The notes: a model not told the origin generated them from the letters alone. DNA of 34,045 bases from Terriglobia bacterium (GCA_020072805.1 JAIQGC010000025.1:1-34045), one strand, 5' to 3'. Positions 25,248 through 33,867 are shown, numbered from the stretch's first letter. Numbers and translations: made by a program.

Positions 25248-26480
25248 ATGGGACGATTTGTAGGTTTGTTGGGCATGGCGGTGATCGTGGGGCTGGCCTG
25301 GCTCTTCTCGACGGACCGCAAGTCCATCCGGCTGAAAACCGTGGCCTGGGGCCTGGGCTTGCAATTTGCCTTCGCGGTCTTCGTGCTCAAGCTCGATTTC
25401 GGGCGCATGCTCTTTGAAAAAGCGGGCAGCGCGGTGAACAAGCTGCTCAGCTTTTCCTACGTGGGCACCGAATTCGTCTTTGGCGAGCTCGGCCGGCGCG
25501 GCTCCTCCGCGGGTTTCATCTTCGCCTTTCAGGTCATGCCCACCATTATTTTCATCGCCGCATTTTTTGCTCTGCTTTACCACATCGGCGTCATGCAGAT
25601 TCTGATTCGCGCCGCGGCCTGGGTCATGGCCCGCGTGATGGGCGCAAGCGGCGCGGAATCGCTCAACGTCGCCGCCAGCATCTTCATGGGCCAGACCGAA
25701 GCCCCGCTGACCATTCGCCCCTTCCTTGAAAAACTCACCAGGTCCGAACTCATGTGCGTGATGACCAGCGGCATGGCTCACGTCTCCGGCGGCATCATGG
25801 CCGCTTACATCAGCTTCGGCGTCGAGCCCAAGCATCTGCTCTCCGCCGTCATCATGACCGCTCCCGGCACGCTGCTCATGTCCAAGATGCTAGTGCCGGA
25901 AACGGAAACGCCGCTCACCTCCGGAAAAGTGCAGATGCCGGAGATGGAAAGAGAACCCAATTTTCTCGGAGCTCTCTCGCGCGGCACCAGCGACGGCCTG
26001 CATCTGGCCATCAACGTCGCCGCCATGCTCATCTCCTTCCTGGCCATGCTGGCCTTCGTCAATTATCTTTTCGGCGGCGCGCACAACTGGCTGGCCGCCC
26101 GCGGCGTGGCCTGGTTTCCCACCAGCCTGCAGCAGATCTTCGGCTGGGTCTTTGCTCCCATCGCCTGGATCATCGGCATCCCCTGGCATGACTGCACCAA
26201 CATCGGCAACCTGCTGGGCATTCGCATGGTGATGAACGAACTGGTGGCCTTCAAGGAGCTCGGCGGCATGCACGCGGCGCTGGACCCGCGCTCCTTCACC
26301 ATCGCCACCTTCGCCCTCTGCGGCTTCGCCAACTTCAGCTCCATCGGCATCCAGATCGGCGGCATCGGCGCTCTCGCTCCCGGCCAGCGCGGCCAGTTGG
26401 CCCGCTTCGGCATCCGCGCCATGCTCGCCGGCACCATGGCCAACCTTCTTTCCGCCGCCATCGTGGGGATGCTGCTGTGA
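25248..26480 (+). CDS. Concentrative nucleoside transporter (CNT/NupC family)
   Basis: Sodium- or proton-driven inner-membrane nucleoside importer. The 410-residue protein is very hydrophobic with about ten membrane segments and the CNT signatures SIFMGQTEAPLTIRPFL, GTLLMSKML, and FALCGFANFSSIGIQIGG. The ribosome-binding site AGGGAGAG precedes ATG 25248. It lies 15 bases after the phosphorylase gene and overlaps the next gene by four bases, so it feeds nucleosides directly to the flanking phosphorylases and deaminase. Confidence 0.94.
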   Translation: MGRFVGLLGMAVIVGLAWLFSTDRKSIRLKTVAWGLGLQFAFAVFVLKLDFGRMLFEKAGSAVNKLLSFSYVGTEFVFGELGRRGSSAGFIFAFQVMPTIIFIAAFFALLYHIGVMQILIRAAAWVMARVMGASGAESLNVAASIFMGQTEAPLTIRPFLEKLTRSELMCVMTSGMAHVSGGIMAAYISFGVEPKHLLSAVIMTAPGTLLMSKMLVPETETPLTSGKVQMPEMEREPNFLGALSRGTSDGLHLAINVAAMLISFLAMLAFVNYLFGGAHNWLAARGVAWFPTSLQQIFGWVFAPIAWIIGIPWHDCTNIGNLLGIRMVMNELVAFKELGGMHAALDPRSFTIATFALCGFANFSSIGIQIGGIGALAPGQRGQLARFGIRAMLAGTMANLLSAAIVGMLL

Positions 26481-27334
26481 GCGCGAAACAATCGCCGCCG
26501 TCGGCCGAATTCCGCCGCGCCGAACGCGCCGCGAAATTCATTCTTTCGAAAACCAAGCTGCGACCGAAAATAGCGCTGGTCCTCGGCTCCGGCCTGGGCG
26601 CCTTTGCCGATGATTTCCAGCGCGCGGTGAAGATTCCTTACGCGAAGATTCCTCATTTCCCACGCTCCACCGCCATCGGCCACGCCGGCCAGTTGGTTCT
26701 CGGCACGGTGGACGGCGTGGCCGTCGCCGGCATGCAGGGCCGCGTACATCTCTACGAGGGCTATTCGCCGCAGGAAGTTATTTTTCCCGTGCGCGTCTTT
26801 GCCCGCATGGGCATTCGCGCCGTCATCCTTACCAACGCCGCCGGCGGCGTGAACACCGGCTACGCCCAGGGCGCTCTGGTGGCCATCAAGGACCATGTCA
26901 ACCTGCAGGGCGTCAATCCGCTCCTCGGCCCCAACGACGAGCGCTTCGGCCCGCGCTTTCCCGACGTTACCCACGCCTATGATCCGGAGTTCCGCCGCTT
27001 CGCCGCCGCCGAAGCGCAGCGCCTGAACATCACCCTCGACGAAGGCGTTTATCTGGCGCTCTCTGGTCCCAACTACGAAACTCCCGCCGAGATTCGCGCC
27101 TTCCGCACGCTGGGCGCAGACCTTGTGGGCATGTCTACCGTCCCGGAAGTTCTCGCCGCGCGCCACTGCGGCATTCGCGTCCTGGGCATCTCCTGCGTCA
27201 CGAATATGGCCGCGGGCATTCTCGATCAGCCCATCAATCACATCGAAGTCCTGGAAACCGGCGAGCGCGTCCGCGGACAATTCACCAGCCTGCTCCGAGC
27301 GCTCATCCCCAAAATCGTGGAGACCGTGAAATGA
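26477..27334 (+). CDS. punA: Purine-nucleoside phosphorylase
   Basis: Phosphorolysis of purine nucleosides (inosine/guanosine type, trimeric PNP family). The 285-residue protein shows LVLGSGLGAFAD, IPHFPRSTAIGHAGQLV (phosphate site), QGRVHLYEGYSPQEV, LTNAAGGVN, GVYLALSGPNYETPAEIR, and MSTVPEV with the catalytic region. GTG 26477 overlaps the transporter stop (GTGA). It overlaps cdd at its end (ATGA). High-confidence family assignment. Confidence 0.95.
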   Translation: MSAKQSPPSAEFRRAERAAKFILSKTKLRPKIALVLGSGLGAFADDFQRAVKIPYAKIPHFPRSTAIGHAGQLVLGTVDGVAVAGMQGRVHLYEGYSPQEVIFPVRVFARMGIRAVILTNAAGGVNTGYAQGALVAIKDHVNLQGVNPLLGPNDERFGPRFPDVTHAYDPEFRRFAAAEAQRLNITLDEGVYLALSGPNYETPAEIRAFRTLGADLVGMSTVPEVLAARHCGIRVLGISCVTNMAAGILDQPINHIEVLETGERVRGQFTSLLRALIPKIVETVK

Positions 27335-27723
27335 GCGAATACGACTCTCTCATTGCCGCTGCCCGCGCCGCCCGCGAAAATGCCCATGCCCCCTACTCCA
27401 ATTTCCGCGTGGGCGCCGCCCTGCGCTCCTCCTCCGGCCGCGTTTTTGGCGGCTGCAACGTGGAAAATTCCACCTACGGCCTCACCGTCTGCGCCGAACG
27501 CGTGGCTATTTTTAAAGCCATCTCCGAAGGCGAACGCGGCTTCGAGGCCATCGCCATCGTCACCGGCGCGGAAAAGCTCACTCCGCCCTGCGGCGCCTGC
27601 CGCCAGCTGATCTGGGAATTCTGCGGAGACGTGCCCGTGGTCATCGCCAACCTCCAGGGCGCGGTCGAAGTGCATCGCATGAGCGCGCTGTTTCCCAAAC
27701 CCTTCGACGCATCCAATCTGTAG
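27331..27723 (+). CDS. cdd: Cytidine deaminase
   Basis: Zinc enzyme converting cytidine or deoxycytidine to uridine or deoxyuridine. The 130-residue protein has NFRVGAALRSSSG, GCNVENSTYGLTVCAERVA (zinc Cys and catalytic Glu in CAE) and PPCGACRQLIWEF (two further zinc Cys). Length fits the tetrameric type. It overlaps the purine phosphorylase gene by four bases and prepares cytidine for the pyrimidine phosphorylase of the same operon. Confidence 0.96.
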   Translation: MSEYDSLIAAARAARENAHAPYSNFRVGAALRSSSGRVFGGCNVENSTYGLTVCAERVAIFKAISEGERGFEAIAIVTGAEKLTPPCGACRQLIWEFCGDVPVVIANLQGAVEVHRMSALFPKPFDASNL

Positions 27724-27763
27724 CCGGGCCGGAACTGCATTCAGTTGTGACGAGAGGGACGCC

Positions 27764-29230
27764 ATGAGCAAATTCATTTCTGCGATTCTTGTTCTGGTAC
27801 TGTTCGCGGCCGCAGCGGGCGCACAGCAACAGGCGCAGCAACTTTTTCCGCTGCCGCCGCAGAAACCCGCCACCCCCGCCCCCGCCTCGCGAAAAGAACG
27901 CGCCGACCTCATCGTCGCCGGTGGAACCATCGTCACCATGGACGCCGGCCGCCGCCTGCTCGAAGACGGCGCGATGGCCGTGCGCGGCGACTCCATCCTG
28001 GCCATCGGCCCGCGCGCCGAGATCGAAGCGAAATATTTTACCGCGCACTGCCTGAACGCCCGCGGCAAACTCATTCTGCCCGGCATGATCAATGCCCACA
28101 CGCACGTCCCCATGGCCCTCCTGCGCGGCCTTAAGGACGACGTCGCGCTCCAGGACTGGCTGACCAACTACATTTTCCCCGCCGAAGCCAAAAACGTGGA
28201 CGAGCAGTTCGTGCGCTGGGGCACCCGCCTGGCCATCATGGAAATGCTCCGCAGCGGCACCACCACCTTTGCCGACATGTACTATTTCGAGGACGCCATC
28301 GCCGAAGAGACCAAGGCCGCCGGCATGCGCGGCGTGCTCGGCGAAACCTTCATCGATTTTCCCGCGCCGGATTTCAAGACTCATGCCGAAACGCTGGCCG
28401 GCGCCGAAGCTTTTCTCAAGCGCTGGCAAGGTGATCCGCTCATTCACGCCGCCGTCGCTCCGCACGCCATCTACACCAACTCGGAACAGTCTCTCCACGA
28501 TGCCGCCGCGCTTGCCCGCAAATATCACGCGCCCATCCTCATCCACGTCGCCGAAACGAAAAAGGAACTCGACGAGAGCCTCGAAAAGAACGGCGCGACA
28601 CCCGTCGCCTATTTCGAACGCATTGGCCTGCTCGGCCCGGACGTTCTCGCCGCGCACTGCATCTGGGTGAATGAAGCCGATCGCAAAATCCTCGCCGCGC
28701 ACGAAGTTGGCTGCTCGCATAATCCCGGCAGCAACATGATGCTGGCCAGCGGCGTCTCTCCCGTGCCGGAAATGCGCGCCGCGGGCGTGCGCGTCGGCCT
28801 GGGCACCGACGGCCCCGCCGGCAGCAATAACGATTTCGACCTCATGGAAGAGATGGACCTCGCCGCCAAGCTGCAGAAAATTTCGAAAATGGACCCCCGC
28901 GCGCTCGGCGCGAAAGCTGCCCTGGAGATGGCCACTATCGAAGGCGCGCGCGCCCTGCACATGGAAAAGGAAATCGGCTCGCTCGAACCCGGCAAGAAAG
29001 CCGATTTCGTCATCCTTGGCCTGGACTCCCCCAACGCCGTTCCGCTCTACGACGTCTACTCCCAGATGGTCTACGCGCTCAAGTCCGGCAACGTCGAAAC
29101 CGTGGTGATTGCCGGTCGCGTCGTCCTGCAATACGGCCGCGTCCTTACCCTCAAGGAGCGCGACGTCATTGCCAAGGCTCGCGAATACGGGGTAAAAGTG
29201 GCCGCGTCCCTGCGGGAAGCAGGGAAGTAG
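27764..29230 (+). CDS. Exported amidohydrolase of the MTA/SAH deaminase type
   Basis: Amidohydrolase-superfamily deaminase resembling 5-methylthioadenosine/S-adenosylhomocysteine deaminases and TrzA/AtzA-like hydrolases. Metal residues: NAHTHVPMALLRG, HVAETKKE, AAHCIWVN, and GTDGPAGSNNDFD. The protein has 488 residues. Unlike typical family members it starts with a signal peptide (FISAILVLVLFAAAAGAQ) and a Pro-rich linker before the enzyme domain (ADLIVAGGTIVTMD). AGAGGG precedes ATG 27764, 40 bases after cdd. Exact substrate is unknown; guanine or adenosine-derivative deamination outside the cytoplasm fits the operon. Confidence 0.88.
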   Translation: MSKFISAILVLVLFAAAAGAQQQAQQLFPLPPQKPATPAPASRKERADLIVAGGTIVTMDAGRRLLEDGAMAVRGDSILAIGPRAEIEAKYFTAHCLNARGKLILPGMINAHTHVPMALLRGLKDDVALQDWLTNYIFPAEAKNVDEQFVRWGTRLAIMEMLRSGTTTFADMYYFEDAIAEETKAAGMRGVLGETFIDFPAPDFKTHAETLAGAEAFLKRWQGDPLIHAAVAPHAIYTNSEQSLHDAAALARKYHAPILIHVAETKKELDESLEKNGATPVAYFERIGLLGPDVLAAHCIWVNEADRKILAAHEVGCSHNPGSNMMLASGVSPVPEMRAAGVRVGLGTDGPAGSNNDFDLMEEMDLAAKLQKISKMDPRALGAKAALEMATIEGARALHMEKEIGSLEPGKKADFVILGLDSPNAVPLYDVYSQMVYALKSGNVETVVIAGRVVLQYGRVLTLKERDVIAKAREYGVKVAASLREAGK

Positions 29231-29287
29231 GGAAGCGCCATTACTTCAATCCGCGGTCTCTTTCTCCGCGGCCCCTTTCCCTTATCG

Positions 29288-29293
29288 TATAAT
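29288..29293 (+). promoter_or_regulatory. Perfect TATAAT -10 box ahead of the M23 peptidase gene
   Basis: TATAAT matches the sigma-70 -10 consensus exactly and lies about 24 bases before ATG 29317. No good -35 box was found 16-18 bases upstream, so the promoter may need an activator. Confidence 0.45.
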
Positions 29294-29316
29294 TACGCGG
29301 GGACTTCAGAGGCCGA

Positions 29317-30360
29317 ATGCGACTCAAAAGTTTTTTTTCGATGGGATCACCGCGCTGGGTCAGGGCCATGGCCGCGTTGCCTGCCGTCGCGCTCGCGCTG
29401 CCCCTTATCGCGCCCCTCGCGCTGGCGCAGGATAACTCCCCCGCCCCCGCTTCTCCCGCGGAGAGCGTTTCCTCCGAAAAGCCAGTTTCGGCGAAGCCCC
29501 GCGGCACTTCCTGTCCCGCGGGCGTGAAGTTGAGTCTTAGCGCCCCGCTGGCCTTGCAAGGAGGCCTCGTGCTCGCGGAAGTCCGCAGCGCCATCGCTCT
29601 GGAAGATGTGAAAGCAACCTGGGGAGGAAGGGAAGCGCCCTTCTGGCTGGAAAATGCTTCCGCCGCACTTCCCGGCGCTGCCGCAAAAGAATCGCCGCAA
29701 ACCTGGCACGCGCTGGCCGGCGTGGATCTGGAAAAGCCCGCTGGCGCCTACCGTTTTACTCTGACCGCGCGTCCGCGCGGCGGCGCGCCGCTGAGCTGCA
29801 GCGTCCTGCTCCGCGTGCGCAACGGCCGCTTCGCCACCGAGCGCTTGACCATCGACAAGAAATTCACCGAGCCCACCGCCGAACAGATCCTGCGCGCCAA
29901 TCAGGAACGCGAGCGCCTGCGCGCCATCTTTGACGTGGTCACCCCCGGGCGCCTGTGGCAGGGCGGCTTCCGCATCCCGCTCGACGGCGTTACCACCGGC
30001 GGAAATTTCGGCCGCCGCCGCATCCTCAACGGCAATCCCGGCTCTCCGCACAGCGGCGTGGATTTCCCGGCCGTCAGCGGAACTCCCGTGCACGCCGCGC
30101 AGCGCGGCCGCGTGGTCCTTGCCGAAGAACTCTTCTTCTCCGGCAACACCGTCGTGCTCGATCACGGCCTGGGTATCTATACGTTTTACGGCCACCTGGA
30201 AAGCATCGCCGTCGATCCCGGCGACCTCGTCGAAGCCGGCGTCGAACTCGGCAAAGTCGGCGCGACGGGCCGCGTCACCGGCCCGCACCTCCACTGGGGT
30301 CTGACCGTCGTGCGCGCCCGCGTGGATGGCCTCGATCTTGTCCGCCTGCTTCCGCGCTAA
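29317..30360 (+). CDS. Exported M23 (LytM-type) metallopeptidase
   Basis: Peptidoglycan endopeptidase or regulator of the M23 family. The 347-residue protein has a signal peptide (AALPAVALALPLIAPLALAQ), a beta-rich middle region, and a C-terminal LytM domain near residues 240-345. Zinc ligands are seen in SGVDFP (HSGVDF, His and Asp) and HLHWG (HxH), with YGHLE between. The catalytic set looks complete, so activity is plausible. GAGG lies five bases before ATG 29317; ATG 29341 is an alternative. The stop overlaps the convergent small gene by four bases (CTAA). Confidence 0.92.
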   Translation: MRLKSFFSMGSPRWVRAMAALPAVALALPLIAPLALAQDNSPAPASPAESVSSEKPVSAKPRGTSCPAGVKLSLSAPLALQGGLVLAEVRSAIALEDVKATWGGREAPFWLENASAALPGAAAKESPQTWHALAGVDLEKPAGAYRFTLTARPRGGAPLSCSVLLRVRNGRFATERLTIDKKFTEPTAEQILRANQERERLRAIFDVVTPGRLWQGGFRIPLDGVTTGGNFGRRRILNGNPGSPHSGVDFPAVSGTPVHAAQRGRVVLAEELFFSGNTVVLDHGLGIYTFYGHLESIAVDPGDLVEAGVELGKVGATGRVTGPHLHWGLTVVRARVDGLDLVRLLPR

Positions 30361-30713
30361 CGTTTCCGCCGCTCCGGCTCCTCTTCCGCCTCTTCCTCTC
30401 CCCGAATCTCCTCCGCCAGTCTTTCCGCCGCATCCGCGTCCGGAGTGTTTTCTACGCCGCTTACCACTTCTGCTTCGTAGTCTTGTCCTTCTTCCACCAG
30501 CTCCACGACGCTTTCCGAATTGGCCGTTTGCACCCCGGACAGACCCTGGATGTCCCCGGACTGCCCCGCCGACCGCGGACCCATTCCCTGGGGCGCCACC
30601 TGGAAAATTTCCGCGGCGGCGCTTTTGCCCAACGCCATTTTCCGCTTGCGCCTCGGTTTTTGGCGCAGCGATTTCTTCTTCGTACTCTTCCGAACCGTCT
30701 TTTTTTTACGCAT
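30357..30713 (-). CDS. Small basic-to-acidic protein of unknown function
   Basis: The 118-residue protein has a strongly basic N-terminus (RKKKTVRKSTKKKSLRQKPR), a central MALGKSAAAEIFQ, then a conserved-looking acidic part (GLSGVQTANSESV, ELVEEGQDYEAEVV, SGVENTPD) and an EEEAEEEPERR tail. Proteins with the SESV...EEGQ...EAEVV pattern recur in Acidobacteriota-like genomes in my recollection, but I know no function. Possible nucleic-acid or charge-scaffold role is speculation. No clear ribosome-binding site. Confidence 0.72.
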   Translation of the reverse strand: MRKKKTVRKSTKKKSLRQKPRRKRKMALGKSAAAEIFQVAPQGMGPRSAGQSGDIQGLSGVQTANSESVVELVEEGQDYEAEVVSGVENTPDADAAERLAEEIRGEEEAEEEPERRKR

Positions 30714-30737
30714 GGTTTTACCCTGCGCCGGCAGGAG

Positions 30738-30810
30738 GGGAAGGCAGCGCCAGCTAAACCGAGTCTAGCACTCTTCGCCGCGGATGGCTCTGCCTATGGG
30801 AAGGCAGCGC
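30738..30810 (+). repeat. 13-bp direct repeat GGGAAGGCAGCGC, two copies 60 bases apart
   Basis: Exact copies at 30738-30750 and 30798-30810, in the promoter region of the small acidic gene and upstream of the chemosensory module. Confidence 0.55.
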
Positions 30811-30964
30811 GACGCAAGCTCGCAATGAACATGAAAGCCGCATCTCAATCTGTCTCAAGGTGAGATGGATACCTGTCTTTTTGCTCAACGTGTGCGACGG
30901 GATGAGTCGTTTACGCTGGCAAGTCTTATTTAAAACAGAACTAACTCATTATGATTCAATGCGT

Positions 30965-31000
30965 TGAAGAAATCTGCGGCGGAAACCGCATGCTTCTTCA
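30965..31000. promoter_or_regulatory. 36-bp interrupted palindrome abutting a sigma-54 promoter
   Basis: Outer arms TGAAGAA (30965-30971) and TTCTTCA (30994-31000), inner arms TGCGG (30975-30979) and CCGCA (30986-30990), all perfectly complementary, with symmetric three-base gaps and a six-base centre (CGGAAA). It ends one base before the -24 element of the sigma-54-like promoter. Probably an activator or repressor binding site; as it lies upstream of the predicted start, an RNA role would need another promoter. Confidence 0.65.
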
Positions 31001-31001
31001 G

Positions 31002-31018
31002 TTGGTATGCGGATTGCA
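31002..31018 (+). promoter_or_regulatory. Sigma-54 (-24/-12) promoter candidate of the receiver gene
   Basis: TTGGTATGCGGATTGCA matches the RpoN consensus TTGGCACG-N4-TTGCA at 11 of 13 fixed bases, with GG and GC separated by the required 10 bases. Predicted start is near 31029, about 125 bases before the receiver gene. Confidence 0.65.
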
Positions 31019-31154
31019 CTCTTCTCCATTGGAAGTGTGGCACCATAATTTGCCCAACTGTTCTTTGTAGCGTACTTATAGCGCATTCATCGCGCATCGC
31101 GGGTCAGAGGTAGCAATTTCGGTGCGCACCATTTCATACGGGAAGGGTCATAGA

Positions 31155-31526
31155 ATGGCTAAAAAGATTTTGCTCGTGGACGATTCCTCGACGGCTCGTC
31201 TAACCAGCCGCATGATTTTCAGCTCCAAGCCCAACTACACGCTGATCAGCGCCTGTGACGGCAGGGAGGGCGTGGACACGGCCACGCGGGAAAAGCCCGA
31301 CCTGATCCTCATGGACGTGGTCATGCCCCGCATGACCGGCATTGAAGCCTGCCGCACTCTCAAGCAGCAGCCGGAAACCAAGCGCATTCCCGTTATTCTG
31401 CTCACCTCCCGCGGCGAAAAGGACATTGCCGACGAAGGCCGCGCCGCCGGCTGCACCGACTTCCTGACCAAGCCCGTGGACGACGAAAAGCTCGTTGCTC
31501 TGCTGAAGAAACACCTCGGCGAGTAA
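31155..31526 (+). CDS. Single-domain response regulator, CheY/PilH-like
   Basis: The 123-residue protein is a stand-alone receiver domain: acidic pair in LLVDDS, phosphoacceptor Asp in LILMDVVMP, Thr/Ser in ILLTSRGEKD, and conserved Lys in LTKPVD. There is no output domain, so it signals by protein contact, as CheY, PilG or PilH do. The VDDSSTARLTSRMI text is close to PilG/PilH-type receivers. ATG 31155 has AAGGG at eight bases; an upstream in-frame GTG at 31122 is disfavoured. It heads a module with a chemoreceptor and cheW and sits behind a sigma-54-like promoter. Confidence 0.92.
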   Translation: MAKKILLVDDSSTARLTSRMIFSSKPNYTLISACDGREGVDTATREKPDLILMDVVMPRMTGIEACRTLKQQPETKRIPVILLTSRGEKDIADEGRAAGCTDFLTKPVDDEKLVALLKKHLGE

Positions 31527-32188
31527 CCGCAAGCCTTCCGTTTCCTCCCGCCCTGGCAAGACTGTACTTCCCTCCCGTGGTAGTAAGTCCTTAATCGAGA
31601 TATCTGCTTCCGATTCTCTGTCTTACGAAATTTTCTCAATTCCTTCGCATTCTGCGACAACGGCATTTCCTTGAGACGAAATTCCGCCGCGATCCTTCCA
31701 AAGAGAAGCGCATGGATCCGCACCGGAATAAATAACCGCCTTTGTTTCCTTTGCTTGCGGAAGAATACCGGCGATTTGTAATTGCACCACCATTACCCGC
31801 CCGATTCGGCACGCGGCTTGCAATCTTTCAGGCCCGTTCGGTTCCATGAACTTTCAAGTGGCTGTGTTTTCTATACTGCGCCGGAGTTGTCGCAGGGCGC
31901 GAGTTGTCGGGTTCTTATTCTGAGTGTGACGAGTGAAAATGGATTCTCCGCTCCACCAACTGCAGTTGGCAACAAAACAAAAAACAAACGAAGAAGAAGA
32001 GATGCGGAATACAGGGTCCGCTATTCGGCAGCATAGCGCCAGTGCGTACTTCATCGCCAGTCAACACCAGGGCCGCGGCCTCTCTCGGCCGCAAAGTTCC
32101 TGCAATATCCCGGGGAAGCAAGTCGTACAAGCAAGTGAACGGTTCGCAAATTACGGATTCGCAATACTAAAAACGGAGGAAAAAGGAA
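31527..32188. other. 660-base gap before the chemoreceptor gene
   Basis: No gene is recognised. It contains a sigma-54-like promoter at 31806-31822, which would give a leader of about 355 bases. Within that leader are a perfect 14-bp palindrome CCAACTGCAGTTGG (31956-31969), a hairpin GCGGCC-6-GGCCGC (32075-32092) and an imperfect direct repeat around 32138-32164 (ACGGTTCGCAA / ACGGATTCGCAA). I compared it with the GEMM c-di-GMP riboswitch core and saw no match. Confidence 0.5.
31806..31822 (+). promoter_or_regulatory. Sigma-54 (-24/-12) promoter candidate of the chemoreceptor gene
   Basis: TCGGCACGCGGCTTGCA matches the RpoN consensus TTGGCACG-N4-TTGCA at 12 of 13 fixed bases, GG-to-GC spacing 10. 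Predicted start near 31833. Confidence 0.68.
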
Positions 32189-33853
32189 ATGTCGCTTAAG
32201 AATCTTAGAATCGGAGCCCGTCTCGCGATTGGCTTCGGCATGGTACTGCTCATCTTAGTGGGTACGGCCTGGCTCGGCATGAGCCGGATGGCCGTGCTCG
32301 ATGAGAATCAGAATGCCGTGCAAGGCCGTTGGAAGAAGGCCGTGAAGGTCGAGGATGCGGTGCGCGCCAGCGCCGCCAACCTGCGGCTGACGATGGAGAT
32401 CCTGCTGGCCAAGGACAAGTCCGAGGTCGAAGCCATGGGGCATGAACAGGATGTCAACCGCCAGACCATTGCCGAGACCATGACCTTCCTCAAGGAGACT
32501 ACCCATACGGATAAGGGCAAGGAACTCCTGGCCACGGTCGATCAGACCCGCGCGGCCTTTGTCGAGTCCTTTACTACGATCCGGGAGATGGTCGCGAAAG
32601 GGGACAAGGAAGGCGCGAACGAATACGCCGCCAAGAAGTTTATCCCCATTCGGACAGCCAACGTGAACGCCTGGACCGCCTACACGAAATATCAGGGCGA
32701 ACAGGTGGACGAAGCCGTCAAGGAGAGCAACGCAGCCTACGAATCGGGCCGTTCGCTCCTTCTCGTGATGGTAGGGGTCGCGCTGTTTGTGGCCTCGCTC
32801 ATCGCTTTCCTCGTTACCCGCAGCATTACCTCGCCGGTCAGTGGCATGGCCACGCACTTGGCGGATCTCGCGGCGGGCGGCGGCGACCTGACCAAGCGGA
32901 TCAACGTGCAGTCCACGGATGAAATCGGTCTGATGGGCAACTACCTCAACACCTTCCTCGAGAAGCTCGAGAAGATTATCATCGAGGTGAAGGGCGGCAC
33001 GGGCTCGATTTCCAGCGCGGCGCAGCAGGTGGCTTCCTCTTCATCGTCTCTCTCTCAGGGCACCAGCGAGCAGGCCGCTTCGGTGGAAGAGACCACCTCG
33101 AGCCTCGAAGAGATGAGCGCTTCGATCAACCAGAACTCCGACAACAGCCGCCAGATGGAAGTGGTTGCTTCCAAGGGCGCGCGCGAAGCGCAGGAAAGCG
33201 GCAAGGCCGTGAAGCAGACGGTCGAAGCCATGAAGTCCATCACCGAAAAGATCAACATCATCGACGAAATCGCCTACCAGACCAACCTGCTGGCGCTTAA
33301 CGCCGCGATTGAAGCGGCGCGCGCCGGCGAACACGGCAAGGGTTTTGCCGTGGTGGCCACCGAAGTCCGCAAACTCGCCGAACGCAGCCAGACCGCGGCC
33401 AAGGAAATCAGCAGCCTGGCTTCGGACAGCGTGAAAGTTGCCGAGCAGTCCGGCAAACTTCTCGACGAACTGGTGCCTTCGATTCAGAAGACGGCCGAGT
33501 TGGTGCAGGAAGTCGCTGCCGCTTCGCGCGAGCAGTCTTCCGGCGTCAACCAGATCAACAAGGCCATGGCCCAGGTGGACCAGGTGACCCAGCGCAACGC
33601 TTCCGCGGCGGAAGAACTCTCCAGCACTGCCGAAGAGCTGGCCTCCCAGTCCGAAGCCCTGCAGCAGCTCATGGGCTTCTTCAAGACCGCCGGCGGGGAC
33701 ACCGGCTTTTCGTTCCTGAATCAGGGTGGAGCAAAGAACGCCACGGCGCAGCACCAGCCACAGCACGCAGCTCACTTCTCCCCGGCAGCCAAGCCCAGCG
33801 GCAAACTCAGCAACCCGTCCGAAGAACACAGCTTCGCGCGGTTCAAGCAGTAG
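32189..33853 (+). CDS. Methyl-accepting chemotaxis protein (chemoreceptor)
   Basis: The 554-residue protein has TM1 about 12-30, a periplasmic helical ligand domain 31-188 (four-helix-bundle type), TM2 about 189-210, HAMP 211-262, and a long cytoplasmic coiled-coil signalling domain. The highly conserved hairpin tip [34 protein letters not shown] is near 355-390 and would bind CheA and CheW. The C-terminus ends in a flexible Gln/His/Pro-rich tail without the E. coli-type NWETF pentapeptide. GGAGG lies nine bases before ATG 32189. It is followed by cheW at 14 bases. Confidence 0.95.
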   Translation: MSLKNLRIGARLAIGFGMVLLILVGTAWLGMSRMAVLDENQNAVQGRWKKAVKVEDAVRASAANLRLTMEILLAKDKSEVEAMGHEQDVNRQTIAETMTFLKETTHTDKGKELLATVDQTRAAFVESFTTIREMVAKGDKEGANEYAAKKFIPIRTANVNAWTAYTKYQGEQVDEAVKESNAAYESGRSLLLVMVGVALFVASLIAFLVTRSITSPVSGMATHLADLAAGGGDLTKRINVQSTDEIGLMGNYLNTFLEKLEKIIIEVKGGTGSISSAAQQVASSSSSLSQGTSEQAASVEETTSSLEEMSASINQNSDNSRQMEVVASKGAREAQESGKAVKQTVEAMKSITEKINIIDEIAYQTNLLALNAAIEAARAGEHGKGFAVVATEVRKLAERSQTAAKEISSLASDSVKVAEQSGKLLDELVPSIQKTAELVQEVAAASREQSSGVNQINKAMAQVDQVTQRNASAAEELSSTAEELASQSEALQQLMGFFKTAGGDTGFSFLNQGGAKNATAQHQPQHAAHFSPAAKPSGKLSNPSEEHSFARFKQ

Positions 33854-33867
33854 GAAAGGAGGAAACG

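Larger units (their letters stand above)
30714..31154. other. Gap upstream of the receiver gene: repeats and sigma-54 control region
   Basis: About 440 bases. Holds a 13-bp direct repeat GGGAAGGCAGCGC at 30738-30750 and 30798-30810 (60 bases apart), then a 36-bp interrupted palindrome and a sigma-54-like promoter, described separately. A second, off-spaced -24/-12-like sequence (TGGCAC, six bases, TTGC) lies at 31038-31053. No gene seen. Confidence 0.55.

Noticed and set aside
23886-25835. 649-codon minus-strand frame over the phosphorylase and transporter genes
   Set aside because: Spans two confident genes on the other strand and has shadow-type composition.
27641-29131. 496-codon minus-strand frame over the amidohydrolase gene
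   Set aside because: Shadow of the deaminase; no start signal or motif.
29251-29271. CCGCGG-9-CCGCGG as a terminator after the deaminase gene
   Set aside because: Each CCGCGG is itself palindromic and no T-run follows; pairing is weak evidence.
31038-31053. Second -24/-12-like sequence (TGGCAC then TTGC) after the main sigma-54 site
   Set aside because: GG-to-GC spacing is 11 instead of 10, which normally abolishes sigma-54 promoter function.
31833-32188. c-di-GMP (GEMM) riboswitch in the chemoreceptor leader
   Set aside because: The conserved GEMM core segments were looked for and not found.
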